From the NCBI GenBank assembly GCA_964501075.1, contig CAZCRE010000048.1, positions 1 to 9,826 on the forward strand: a stretch of 9,826 nucleotides of DNA. The letters are read 5' to 3'. Positions within the stretch are counted from its first letter, which is position 1. Every line of letters begins with the position of its first letter. The notes under the pieces were generated by a model. It worked only from the letters and a program-made list of their open reading frames with translations, searched no databases and was not told where the DNA came from. The position numbers and the translations under genes are program-made. Positions 1 through 5,874 of this stretch are shown here, piece by piece. The stretch comes from CAZCRE01 sp964501075. GTDB taxonomy: Archaea; Thermoproteota; Bathyarchaeia; Bathyarchaeales; Bathycorpusculaceae.

Positions 1-1
1 C

Positions 2-229
2 CCCTTGGCAATAGTGCAAGCAGCCAACCCAGTATACGGAGGAATAGCAAGCTTCAACCCGATAACCTATGCCGCCGATCTATTCCGCTGGGGAACCGGA
101 ATAGAAAGCATAATAACCCCACAAAATCCTCTGATCCCATTACTTGGCATAATCGCCTTCTTCTCATTCTTCACCTTCGTCGGCGTGATAATATACGACA
201 AAAGCATCGAAGGAGGAGGATGGCAGTAA
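2..229 (+). CDS. ABC-2 type transporter permease, C-terminal part (5' end outside window)
   Basis: This is the last 75 codons of an integral membrane subunit of an ABC transporter; the reading frame is open to the window edge, so the TTG at 5 is an internal leucine and not a start. The visible part has the family's conserved extracytoplasmic stretch ending in NPITYAADLFRW (compare the usual NPLTY..D..R of ABC-2 permeases). A final membrane helix follows (about residues 45-66 of the fragment, rich in Ile/Phe/Leu), then a short charged tail. It overlaps the next permease gene at TAATG, so the two are translated together and may form a heterodimeric channel. The ATPase subunit would be expected upstream. 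The substrate (drug, lipid, polysaccharide or ion) cannot be told from this piece. Confidence 0.8.
   Translation, partial: PLAIVQAANPVYGGIASFNPITYAADLFRWGTGIESIITPQNPLIPLLGIIAFFSFFTFVGVIIYDKSIEGGGWQ
214..219 (+). promoter_or_regulatory. Shine-Dalgarno site deciding the start of the second permease
   Basis: A GGAGGA run lies inside the last codons of the upstream permease. It touches an in-frame ATG at 220 but sits nine bases before the ATG at 229. Normal spacing therefore favours 229, which also gives the classic TAATG stop/start overlap. Confidence 0.7.
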
Positions 230-1011
230 TGAAGGCCATCTTGCACATCCTAGAACACGATTTCAGAAACTTCTTCCGCTACAAGTGGTGGCTCGTAGGA
301 CTAATCAGCATGAACTTGGCCGACCTATTCATAATGGCAATAGTCTACAACCAAATGCTAAACGTCCAAGCATCGGGCATCACGAACTACTTCAACTTCT
401 TCGCACCCGGACTAGCCGTTACAGGCTTGTTTGCTTCAGCATTCATGATCGGCCGAGAAATAAACATGGAGCGCCGAAGAGAAGTTCACCATTACATGCT
501 AAGCTTGCCGATGACTAGGCTGGAATTGGCCATTGGGCGAGTGTTGTCTGGTGGGCTGCGCGGCATGCTGTACATGACTCCGCTTTTGGTTACCTGCTTC
601 GTTTTCGTCGGGTTTCCATCAATTTGGCAGTTGTTCTTGATATTGGCTGTTCTGTTCCTCTTGGCCATTGGCATTTCTGGGCTAAGCATCGCCATCGCGG
701 TTTCCACGTCAAGCCTCGAGAAGTTCATCACCGCAAGGGGACTAGTCTACTACACACTGTTCTTTTGCAGCAGCGTGTTCTATCCTCTTTCCCTGATTCA
801 GGATTTAGGAAGAGAAGGCAAATTTCCTGCTTTCCTTGTAACCTTGGCTGAAATTAACCCCTTAAGTACGGCATCAGACATGATCCGCAGTTTCTTGCTC
901 CCTGGCTACCCACCTTTCTTTTTCATCTCCCTCCTCAATGTTTTGGCTTTTTCAGCCATATTCACCTTCGGAGCAGCTTTTGCATACATGAAGATAATAG
1001 AAAGAAAGTAG
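229..1011 (+). CDS. ABC-2 type transporter permease
   Basis: This is a complete membrane subunit of an ABC exporter-type transporter, 260 residues, the usual size for the ABC-2 family. About six hydrophobic helices are visible (roughly residues 20-42, 57-76, 113-130, 134-159, 170-190 and 229-254). Between helices 2 and 3 lies a charged cytoplasmic segment (REINMERRREVHHYMLSLPM, about 76-95), the position of the coupling helix that contacts the ATPase in this family. The C-terminal part has the family's NPLS...DMIR stretch (210-220). An in-frame ATG nine bases earlier (220) is less likely because it abuts the ribosome-binding site. It overlaps the preceding permease, so the pair probably assembles with one ATPase encoded upstream. 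Codon choice shifts within the gene: the first 90 codons favour CTA/ATA/TTC, the rest TTG/ATT/TTT. The substrate is unknown. Confidence 0.85.
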   Translation: MKAILHILEHDFRNFFRYKWWLVGLISMNLADLFIMAIVYNQMLNVQASGITNYFNFFAPGLAVTGLFASAFMIGREINMERRREVHHYMLSLPMTRLELAIGRVLSGGLRGMLYMTPLLVTCFVFVGFPSIWQLFLILAVLFLLAIGISGLSIAIAVSTSSLEKFITARGLVYYTLFFCSSVFYPLSLIQDLGREGKFPAFLVTLAEINPLSTASDMIRSFLLPGYPPFFFISLLNVLAFSAIFTFGAAFAYMKIIERK

Positions 1012-1019
1012 TTTCCCAG

Positions 1020-1030
1020 TTAAATTTATG
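1020..1030 (+). promoter_or_regulatory. Possible archaeal TATA box for the CoA-synthetase gene
   Basis: The AT-rich stretch TTAAATTTATG begins nine bases after the permease stop and about 65 bases before the next start. With the usual archaeal spacing, transcription would begin near 1050, at an 18-base pyrimidine tract (1048-1065), leaving a leader of about 40 bases. The pyrimidine tract could instead be part of the permease terminator. This is based on motif resemblance only. Confidence 0.4.
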
Positions 1031-1093
1031 AATGTGAATGGATTATGTTTCTTCCTCTTCCTTTCGCCGAGATCAGTTGAAGGTCGAATTTGA

Positions 1094-2452
1094 ATGGTTG
1101 AAGTCAAAGCCATCTTTGAACCGCGCCACGTAGTCTTGATTGGCTCAAGCATGCTCCGAGAGAAAGTGGGAATGGCTTCACCCCAACTTTTCTCAGACGT
1201 AATCCACAACATGAAAAAATTCTATCATGGCAAAACCCACGTGTTTGATCTTGAGGGAAAAATTGGACAAAAAAGTCTAAACGATTTGCCCGAAACGCCT
1301 GACCTTGCAGTCATAATGCTTCCACCAGATAAATCGATTGAATTAGCCGAGGAAAGCATGAAAGTAGGCATCAAAGCGCTGATCATGATTACAGGAGGTT
1401 TCAAGGATAGCCAGCGCGAGTATCTTCTTGAACTAAAAGAGAAATACTGCGCGAAAATCTTGGGTCCAAACACCATAATGGGCGTAATAAACACAGCAAA
1501 CGGATTGAATACGACATTTGAAAGAAACACTATGCCCATGAAGGGAAATGTCGCGGTCATTTCCCAAAGCGGTGGCGTTGGGTCATGTCTTCTCGACTGG
1601 GCATGCTTCTACAACATAGGAATAAGCAAGTTTGTCTTCGTAGGCGACAAGATTGACGTTGACGACGTTGACTTACTGCGCTACTTCGGAGAAGACGACG
1701 AAACGAAAGTAATCTGCCTTTACATGGAAGGCATGAAGAACGGGAGAGACTTCATAGAAGAAGCAGAAAAAACAGTGAAGCAGAAGCCTATTGTTGTCTT
1801 AAAGGGCGGCGCAACACGGGAATCGGCACAAAGAGCGAAATCCCACACGGCTTCCATAGCTGGATCGGACGAGATTTTTGACGCTGCCTTCAAGAAAGCT
1901 GGAATCATAAGAGCTGAAAACATCGAAGACATGATGAACATGGCAATCGCCCTTTCTAAACAGCCACCGATGCATGGAGACAACGTGGTTATAGTGAGCA
2001 ATGTGGGAGGCCCTGCCATACTTGCAGCTGACGCTGTTGCAAGAAACAACCTGAAACTAGCAACTCTGTGTGAAGCAACAAAGCAGAAAATTGAAGGCAT
2101 GTACCCTGGCGTGGATGCGACAAACCCGATTGACATGATCGCTGATGCGAGGGCTGATAGATACGAAAAGGTTCTTGACTTGGTTCTTTCCGACAAGAAC
2201 GTGGACGGCGTTCTGGTAATAAACATGCTTAAGTCCACCTTCTTCGAACCTGCAGACGCAAGAATAATTCCCAAAGTCGCATTAAAACACCGCGGCAAAC
2301 CTATAGTGGACGTGCCTGCCGGAGGCGAAGACTTTGAACGAGTGTACAAAGTGCTGGGCAAGACAAACATACCTACGTACAACCTGCCCGACAAAGCCGC
2401 AAGGGCTCTCAAGGCCTTAAGAACCTACGGGAAGACTACAGAAAAACACTAA
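1094..2452 (+). CDS. acdA: ADP-forming acetyl/acyl-CoA synthetase, alpha subunit
   Basis: This is the CoA-ligase subunit of the archaeal ADP-forming acyl-CoA synthetase, which converts acyl-CoA, ADP and phosphate to the free acid, CoA and ATP in the cytoplasm (energy conservation during fermentation of sugars or amino acids). At 452 residues it matches the usual alpha-subunit length of about 450-465. A CoA-binding Rossmann domain comes first (about 1-130). Next is a ligase domain with the SQSGGVG loop (157-163) and the SHTASIAG segment, whose His251 corresponds to the phosphorylated catalytic histidine of the family. A third domain (about 295-445) starts with SNVGGPAILAADA and contains NPIDM. 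The ATP-grasp beta subunit is not fused and not adjacent, so it must be encoded elsewhere. A GAAGGT site nine bases upstream supports the ATG. The acyl substrate is not predictable. Confidence 0.9.
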   Translation: MVEVKAIFEPRHVVLIGSSMLREKVGMASPQLFSDVIHNMKKFYHGKTHVFDLEGKIGQKSLNDLPETPDLAVIMLPPDKSIELAEESMKVGIKALIMITGGFKDSQREYLLELKEKYCAKILGPNTIMGVINTANGLNTTFERNTMPMKGNVAVISQSGGVGSCLLDWACFYNIGISKFVFVGDKIDVDDVDLLRYFGEDDETKVICLYMEGMKNGRDFIEEAEKTVKQKPIVVLKGGATRESAQRAKSHTASIAGSDEIFDAAFKKAGIIRAENIEDMMNMAIALSKQPPMHGDNVVIVSNVGGPAILAADAVARNNLKLATLCEATKQKIEGMYPGVDATNPIDMIADARADRYEKVLDLVLSDKNVDGVLVINMLKSTFFEPADARIIPKVALKHRGKPIVDVPAGGEDFERVYKVLGKTNIPTYNLPDKAARALKALRTYGKTTEKH

Positions 2453-2460
2453 CTATATTT
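2453..2460 (+). promoter_or_regulatory. Probable archaeal promoter (TATA box) for the kinase gene
   Basis: CTATATTT lies directly after the synthetase stop codon, preceded by a purine-rich GAAAAACA stretch that could serve as BRE. Transcription would start near 2483, about 30 bases before the GTG start. It suggests the kinase gene is transcribed independently of the synthetase. Confidence 0.45.
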
Positions 2461-2512
2461 CGCGGTACTGTAGATTCCACTTGAGAATATCCCCTAATTC
2501 TAGGATGAAACG

Positions 2513-4222
2513 GTGGTTAATTGTTCTAAGGGTCCGAGTGAAAATGATGCCTTTAGAACTGACATTCTGAGACTCACCTGCCGCATAGCAAATCCCAGCA
2601 ATATTGTGGCGTGCAGCGTATACGGTGACTACGCAAGTGAGTCGTCCACTGCAAAAGCAGTTGCCGAGGTCCTGCTTGTAGTGCGTGGATTCCAGCCCAA
2701 GCTAATGAACTACATCAGGGCCTTGAATGGAAAAACCATCGTCATTATTGCAGTTGATCAGTGGGTTTTTGAGCGAGACGTGGACAGGGGATTCCTAGGA
2801 GAAGCCTTGGCTTGGGGATTGGTCTTTCCTTATTTGCCACTGATAAATGAAGAGTATTTGCATGAACAAGAGGTCAAACTCAAACGAAGACTGGTTCTAG
2901 AACTCCTCGAAAACCTTGTCCTCGATTTTCCCGAACTATCTCATGAGCTTCACATTGAACCTGAATATTTCATGTATGAAACCATAGTCAGAAGAGCACG
3001 ACTCTTTCCACCTATGATCGGTGTTCTTCAGGATATCGTACAACGAGACAGTAAGAACATGCAGCATGTTCTCGCCGGATATCTTGAAGCGTTGAGGGAT
3101 CTGGAAAGATGTAGCACTATTAGATTCTCGAATGATTATGTTAGGATTTCTGAGGAATTCATTAGTGGCATACAGAGTCCAAGAACTCGCTTGGTCAATG
3201 TCTCAAAAGCTGTTCCAAGAACGCTGTTTACCTCTCTACTGAACATAATGCCAAGACTCTTCGAGAGCCTATCGAAGAATAACGAAGCATTCTTGCAGTT
3301 CCTAGGATTTCAGGCAATTGTAAGGAAAAGGCCCGAACACGTCACTCAGGTCAATGTCCCAGAAAGCTACCTGCACATTCCAACGGCCTCAGGTCTCGTG
3401 TCATTGGCAAATAGAATGGACATTCAAGCATTTGCAAGGAAAGTACTCCGCACGGGTAAGGATGCAGAAATCAAGATTAAACCGATTGGAGGAGTATTGA
3501 ACGATGTCTATCTTGTGGAAGTCTCAGAAGGATCAAAGAAAAGAAAAGTCATCGTCAAAGAATTCAAGGATTGGTCAAGCTTCAAATGGTTCCCGCTTTC
3601 ACTGTGGGGAGTTGGAACGAGAAGGTTCAGTGTTCTAGGCCGTTCTCGACTTGAGAGAGAATACGCCATAAACGAATTGTTGCGCTCAAAAGGATTTTCA
3701 GTTCCGAACCTGCTGCATGTGAGTCCAAATCAGAGATTGGTTTTCATGGAATACATTGAAGGCGAAAGCGCCACGGCAATACTGAGAAAGGCCGCAAGAT
3801 CCAAGGTTGTCTCGGAAACGCGAAAAGAAATGAAGGTAATTGAGAGAATAGGCATGAAACTGGCCCGAGTGCACGCTCTGGGCATAGCACTGGGTGACAC
3901 AAAACCCGAAAACATAATGATCGGGAAACATAGCGAGATCTACTTGATGGATTTCGAACAAGCATCGCGAAACGGGGACAGGACCTGGGACGTCGCAGAG
4001 TTCCTCTACTACGCGGGACATGACTTGCCAATGCTGACTGAAACCCGTCAAGTAGAGCTCATTTCCAGAACGTTCATTAAAGGGTACTTGGAAGCAGGTG
4101 GAGAAGTTGAGACTGTCAGGAAGGCTGGAACTGCAAAGTATACGAAGGTTTTCAGTGTATTCACTCTTCCACACTTCATGCTGGCCATTTCAAACGTGCT
4201 TAGAAGAACCAAAAGTGACTGA
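2513..4222 (+). CDS. Bud32/RIO-like protein kinase with N-terminal degenerate nucleotidyltransferase-like region
   Basis: This is a 569-residue two-part protein. The C-terminal part (about 318-530) is a small eukaryotic-type kinase fold. It has VIVKEF with the ATP-binding Lys349, a candidate helix-C glutamate in LEREY (380-384), MEYIEGE at the hinge (412-418), and GDTKPENIMI (461-470) carrying catalytic Asp462 and Asn467. MDFE follows with the metal-binding Asp480 (DFE in place of DFG), then WDVAEFLYY. The N-terminal part (about 30-230) resembles the nucleotidyltransferase region found in some archaeal kinase fusions. VYGDY (36-40) stands where GSR/GSY is expected and is followed by AEVLLVV (51-57), but the expected D-x-D metal ligands are absent, so catalysis there is unlikely. 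Target and pathway are unknown; a regulatory phosphotransfer role is inferred. GTG is chosen because an in-frame TAG lies at 2501 and an AGGATGA site (2502-2508) is well spaced. Confidence 0.75.
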   Translation: MVNCSKGPSENDAFRTDILRLTCRIANPSNIVACSVYGDYASESSTAKAVAEVLLVVRGFQPKLMNYIRALNGKTIVIIAVDQWVFERDVDRGFLGEALAWGLVFPYLPLINEEYLHEQEVKLKRRLVLELLENLVLDFPELSHELHIEPEYFMYETIVRRARLFPPMIGVLQDIVQRDSKNMQHVLAGYLEALRDLERCSTIRFSNDYVRISEEFISGIQSPRTRLVNVSKAVPRTLFTSLLNIMPRLFESLSKNNEAFLQFLGFQAIVRKRPEHVTQVNVPESYLHIPTASGLVSLANRMDIQAFARKVLRTGKDAEIKIKPIGGVLNDVYLVEVSEGSKKRKVIVKEFKDWSSFKWFPLSLWGVGTRRFSVLGRSRLEREYAINELLRSKGFSVPNLLHVSPNQRLVFMEYIEGESATAILRKAARSKVVSETRKEMKVIERIGMKLARVHALGIALGDTKPENIMIGKHSEIYLMDFEQASRNGDRTWDVAEFLYYAGHDLPMLTETRQVELISRTFIKGYLEAGGEVETVRKAGTAKYTKVFSVFTLPHFMLAISNVLRRTKSD

Positions 4223-4304
4223 AAGCAACTGAAAGTAAACATGTCTATGGCTAGGTTCGCCCAGCTTAATCCACGTCTTGTCTGCGCACAGATCATTTCA
4301 CGTT

Positions 4305-4316
4305 TCAAACGTTTGA
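4305..4316. promoter_or_regulatory. 12-base perfect palindrome, possible operator
   Basis: TCAAACGTTTGA is its own reverse complement. It overlaps a second inverted repeat, ACGTTT-C-AAACGT (4300-4312), so the hexamer ACGTTT also occurs twice with a nine-base step. It lies about 75 bases upstream of the likely TATA element and 120 bases before the start of a winged-helix protein, in the longest gene-free stretch between two genes. Binding by that regulator is inference. Confidence 0.35.
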
Positions 4317-4387
4317 TGCCGAACATCTGCTGTGGCATGTGTTTCATAGGTAAGATTAATAGTATTTGAACTGTAGCCGTCAAAGAT

Positions 4388-4398
4388 AGGTTTAACTC
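4388..4398 (+). promoter_or_regulatory. Possible TATA region for the winged-helix gene
   Basis: AGGTTTAACTC follows a purine-rich CAAAGAT stretch and would place the transcription start near 4421, fifteen bases before the ATG and just ahead of the AGGATGGGTGAG ribosome-binding region (4422-4433). CATATAGT at 4409-4416 is an alternative that would give a leaderless message. The gap 4223-4435 otherwise contains the palindrome and a doubtful 42-codon reading frame. Confidence 0.35.
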
Positions 4399-4435
4399 TA
4401 GGAACACGCATATAGTAGTTTAGGATGGGTGAGTT

Positions 4436-4702
4436 ATGAATGCGACTTCTCCATCCAAGCGGAGAGAAAACTTGATGATTTCTGTAGCCATACTCAAAAC
4501 TGCAAGACATGGCGCAAGAAAGACAAGTCTGATTAGATCTGTTTCTCTGAATTACGGACAATTCATAAGATACATCACGCTTCTCAAGGCTTGTGGCTTC
4601 ATCGTGGAGGATGATACAGTCTACGAGACCACGGAGAAAGGATTGACACTCATAAAGGAGTTCGAGACGTCACCAATGATTAGGAGTGTCTTAGCCGTCT
4701 AA
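4436..4702 (+). CDS. Winged helix-turn-helix DNA-binding protein (ArnR1-like)
   Basis: This is a small cytoplasmic transcription regulator of 88 residues, consisting of essentially one winged-helix domain, the usual size for the archaeal ArnR1-like (HTH_45) family. Helix 1 covers about 11-25 (ENLMISVAILKTA). Helix 2 follows GARKT (about 29-37), and the likely recognition helix is LNYGQFIRYITLLKACGF (38-55). The wing is VEDDTVYETTEKGL (57-70), whose T-EKG turn is the family hallmark, followed by a last helix. The start is supported by AGGAT and GGTGAG upstream. It has its own gap and probable promoter upstream and a T-tract downstream, so it looks monocistronic. The target genes are unknown; autoregulation through the upstream palindrome is possible. 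Confidence 0.8.
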   Translation: MNATSPSKRRENLMISVAILKTARHGARKTSLIRSVSLNYGQFIRYITLLKACGFIVEDDTVYETTEKGLTLIKEFETSPMIRSVLAV

Positions 4703-4730
4703 GAACCCGAAGTATGTGCCCCAAATCCCC

Positions 4731-4736
4731 TTTTTT
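4731..4736 (+). terminator. T-tract terminator after the winged-helix gene
   Basis: Six consecutive T preceded by CCCC lie 28 bases after the stop codon. Archaeal termination depends largely on such U-tracts. The same bases (CTTTTTTATC) could alternatively act as a TATA box for the radical SAM gene about 100 bases downstream. Confidence 0.4.
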
Positions 4737-4789
4737 ATCAACCGTGCTATCCATAGAAGACCCTGTTTCTGGCCCGGTGAAATGCGACA

Positions 4790-4804
4790 GTGAAAACCTT
4801 AACT
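4790..4804 (+). promoter_or_regulatory. Weak BRE/TATA-like element for the radical SAM gene
   Basis: GTGAAAACCTTAACT contains an A-rich BRE-like half and a CTTAAC TATA-like half. It is placed to start transcription near 4825-4840, which would give a leaderless or nearly leaderless message. That agrees with the lack of a Shine-Dalgarno site before either candidate start. Confidence 0.25.
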
Positions 4805-4839
4805 TCCACTTCATTCTTTGCTTCATGCGACCAACAAAA

Positions 4840-5874
4840 ATGTCACAACCTCGACGCGCCCACAATTCAATACCAAAAAAGATTCGGGTCTCCACTGGCA
4901 CGGGCATCGTACTCGGGCTTGTAGATGGAAAGATAGACGCTACACCAACAACGGCTTACCTAATGACTTACAGAAAAACCAAATGCTCAGCGAACTGCAA
5001 GTTTTGCCCTCAGGCCAGAACAAGCAGTGGCAAGGCTGACATGCTCTCAAGAGTTTCTTGGCCTGCGTTTCCAACCAAGCAGGTAATTGATAAGCTGAAA
5101 GAGATCAGTGATCGCAACACAATTAGACGGGTTTGCATTCAAGCTCTGAACTATCCCGAAGTCTTCACACACTTACAAGCCATAGCCAAGAAGGTCTCTG
5201 AGACAATGAGCATTCCAATTTCTGTCTCATGCCAGCCGTTAAACGCTGCAGACATGAAGCATCTGGCTGAGGCTGGAGTCGATAGAATAGGAATACCGTT
5301 GGATGCCGCAAACTCGGAATTGTTTAACAAGGTCAAGGGAAAGCATGCTGGTGGACCCTACAGGTGGAAAAGACAATTTGAACTGTTGAAAAAGGCGGTC
5401 AACATTTTTGGAAGAGGATTCGTTAGTACGCATCTAATAGTCGGCTTGGGTGAAACAGAAAACGAAATGGTTGACGTTATTCAGAACTGTGTGGACATGG
5501 GAGTTCTTCCCGGGCTTTTCGCCTTTACACCAATTCGCGGAACGAGAATGGAAAATGAGAGCCAACCACCAATGCAGAAGTACAGAAGAATCCAAGCGGC
5601 TAGGCATCTAATCTTGAACGGAATCAGTCGATCTGAGAAAATGCTCTTTGACCGCAAGGGTCAGCTAGTTGATTTCGGGGTTGAAAAAGGGATCTTGACA
5701 TCAATTCTCCAAACCGGACAACCCTTCTTAACCTCAGGATGCCCCGATTGTAACCGTCCGTACTATAATGAGAAACCAAGCGGCCCAATCTACAACTACC
5801 CCAGAAAGCTGAGGGAAGAGGAAGTCTCGGAAATACAATATCAACTGAATCTGGGAAGAGGCAGCGATCTTTGA
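4840..5874 (+). CDS. Biotin-synthase-related radical SAM protein, candidate lipoyl synthase subunit (LipS type)
   Basis: This is a radical SAM enzyme of about 344 residues. The C-x3-C-x2-C motif CSANCKFC (residues 49-56 from this start) binds the 4Fe-4S cluster that cleaves S-adenosylmethionine. The following QARTSSGKADMLSRVSWP stretch and the C-terminal SGCPDCNRPYYNEKPSG (299-315), whose cysteine pair could bind an auxiliary cluster, look like the archaeal biotin-synthase-related group. That group includes the LipS1/LipS2 proteins, which together insert sulfur into octanoyl-lysine to make the lipoyl cofactor. Which of the two it resembles is not settled here, and no partner gene is in the window. 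The frame is open back to 4714, but the extra residues cross a T-tract and look non-homologous. ATG 4840 (or 4825) gives an N-terminus leading directly into the conserved IRVSTGTGIVLGL. It overlaps the polymerase gene by four bases. Confidence 0.75.
   Translation: MSQPRRAHNSIPKKIRVSTGTGIVLGLVDGKIDATPTTAYLMTYRKTKCSANCKFCPQARTSSGKADMLSRVSWPAFPTKQVIDKLKEISDRNTIRRVCIQALNYPEVFTHLQAIAKKVSETMSIPISVSCQPLNAADMKHLAEAGVDRIGIPLDAANSELFNKVKGKHAGGPYRWKRQFELLKKAVNIFGRGFVSTHLIVGLGETENEMVDVIQNCVDMGVLPGLFAFTPIRGTRMENESQPPMQKYRRIQAARHLILNGISRSEKMLFDRKGQLVDFGVEKGILTSILQTGQPFLTSGCPDCNRPYYNEKPSGPIYNYPRKLREEEVSEIQYQLNLGRGSDL

Noticed and set aside
1720..2412. A 230-codon open frame on the minus strand inside the synthetase gene
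   Set aside because: It is fully antisense to a gene with strong family motifs; its serine/alanine-rich, low-complexity translation is typical of a shadow frame.
3698..4174. Minus-strand frame of 158 codons opposite the kinase domain
   Set aside because: It is antisense to conserved kinase motifs (GDTKPEN, DFE), and the translation shows no domain.
4218..4235. Direct repeat ACTGAAAG twice with a ten-base step at the kinase stop
   Set aside because: There are only two short copies, with no further units or dyad; not enough to call a repeat element.
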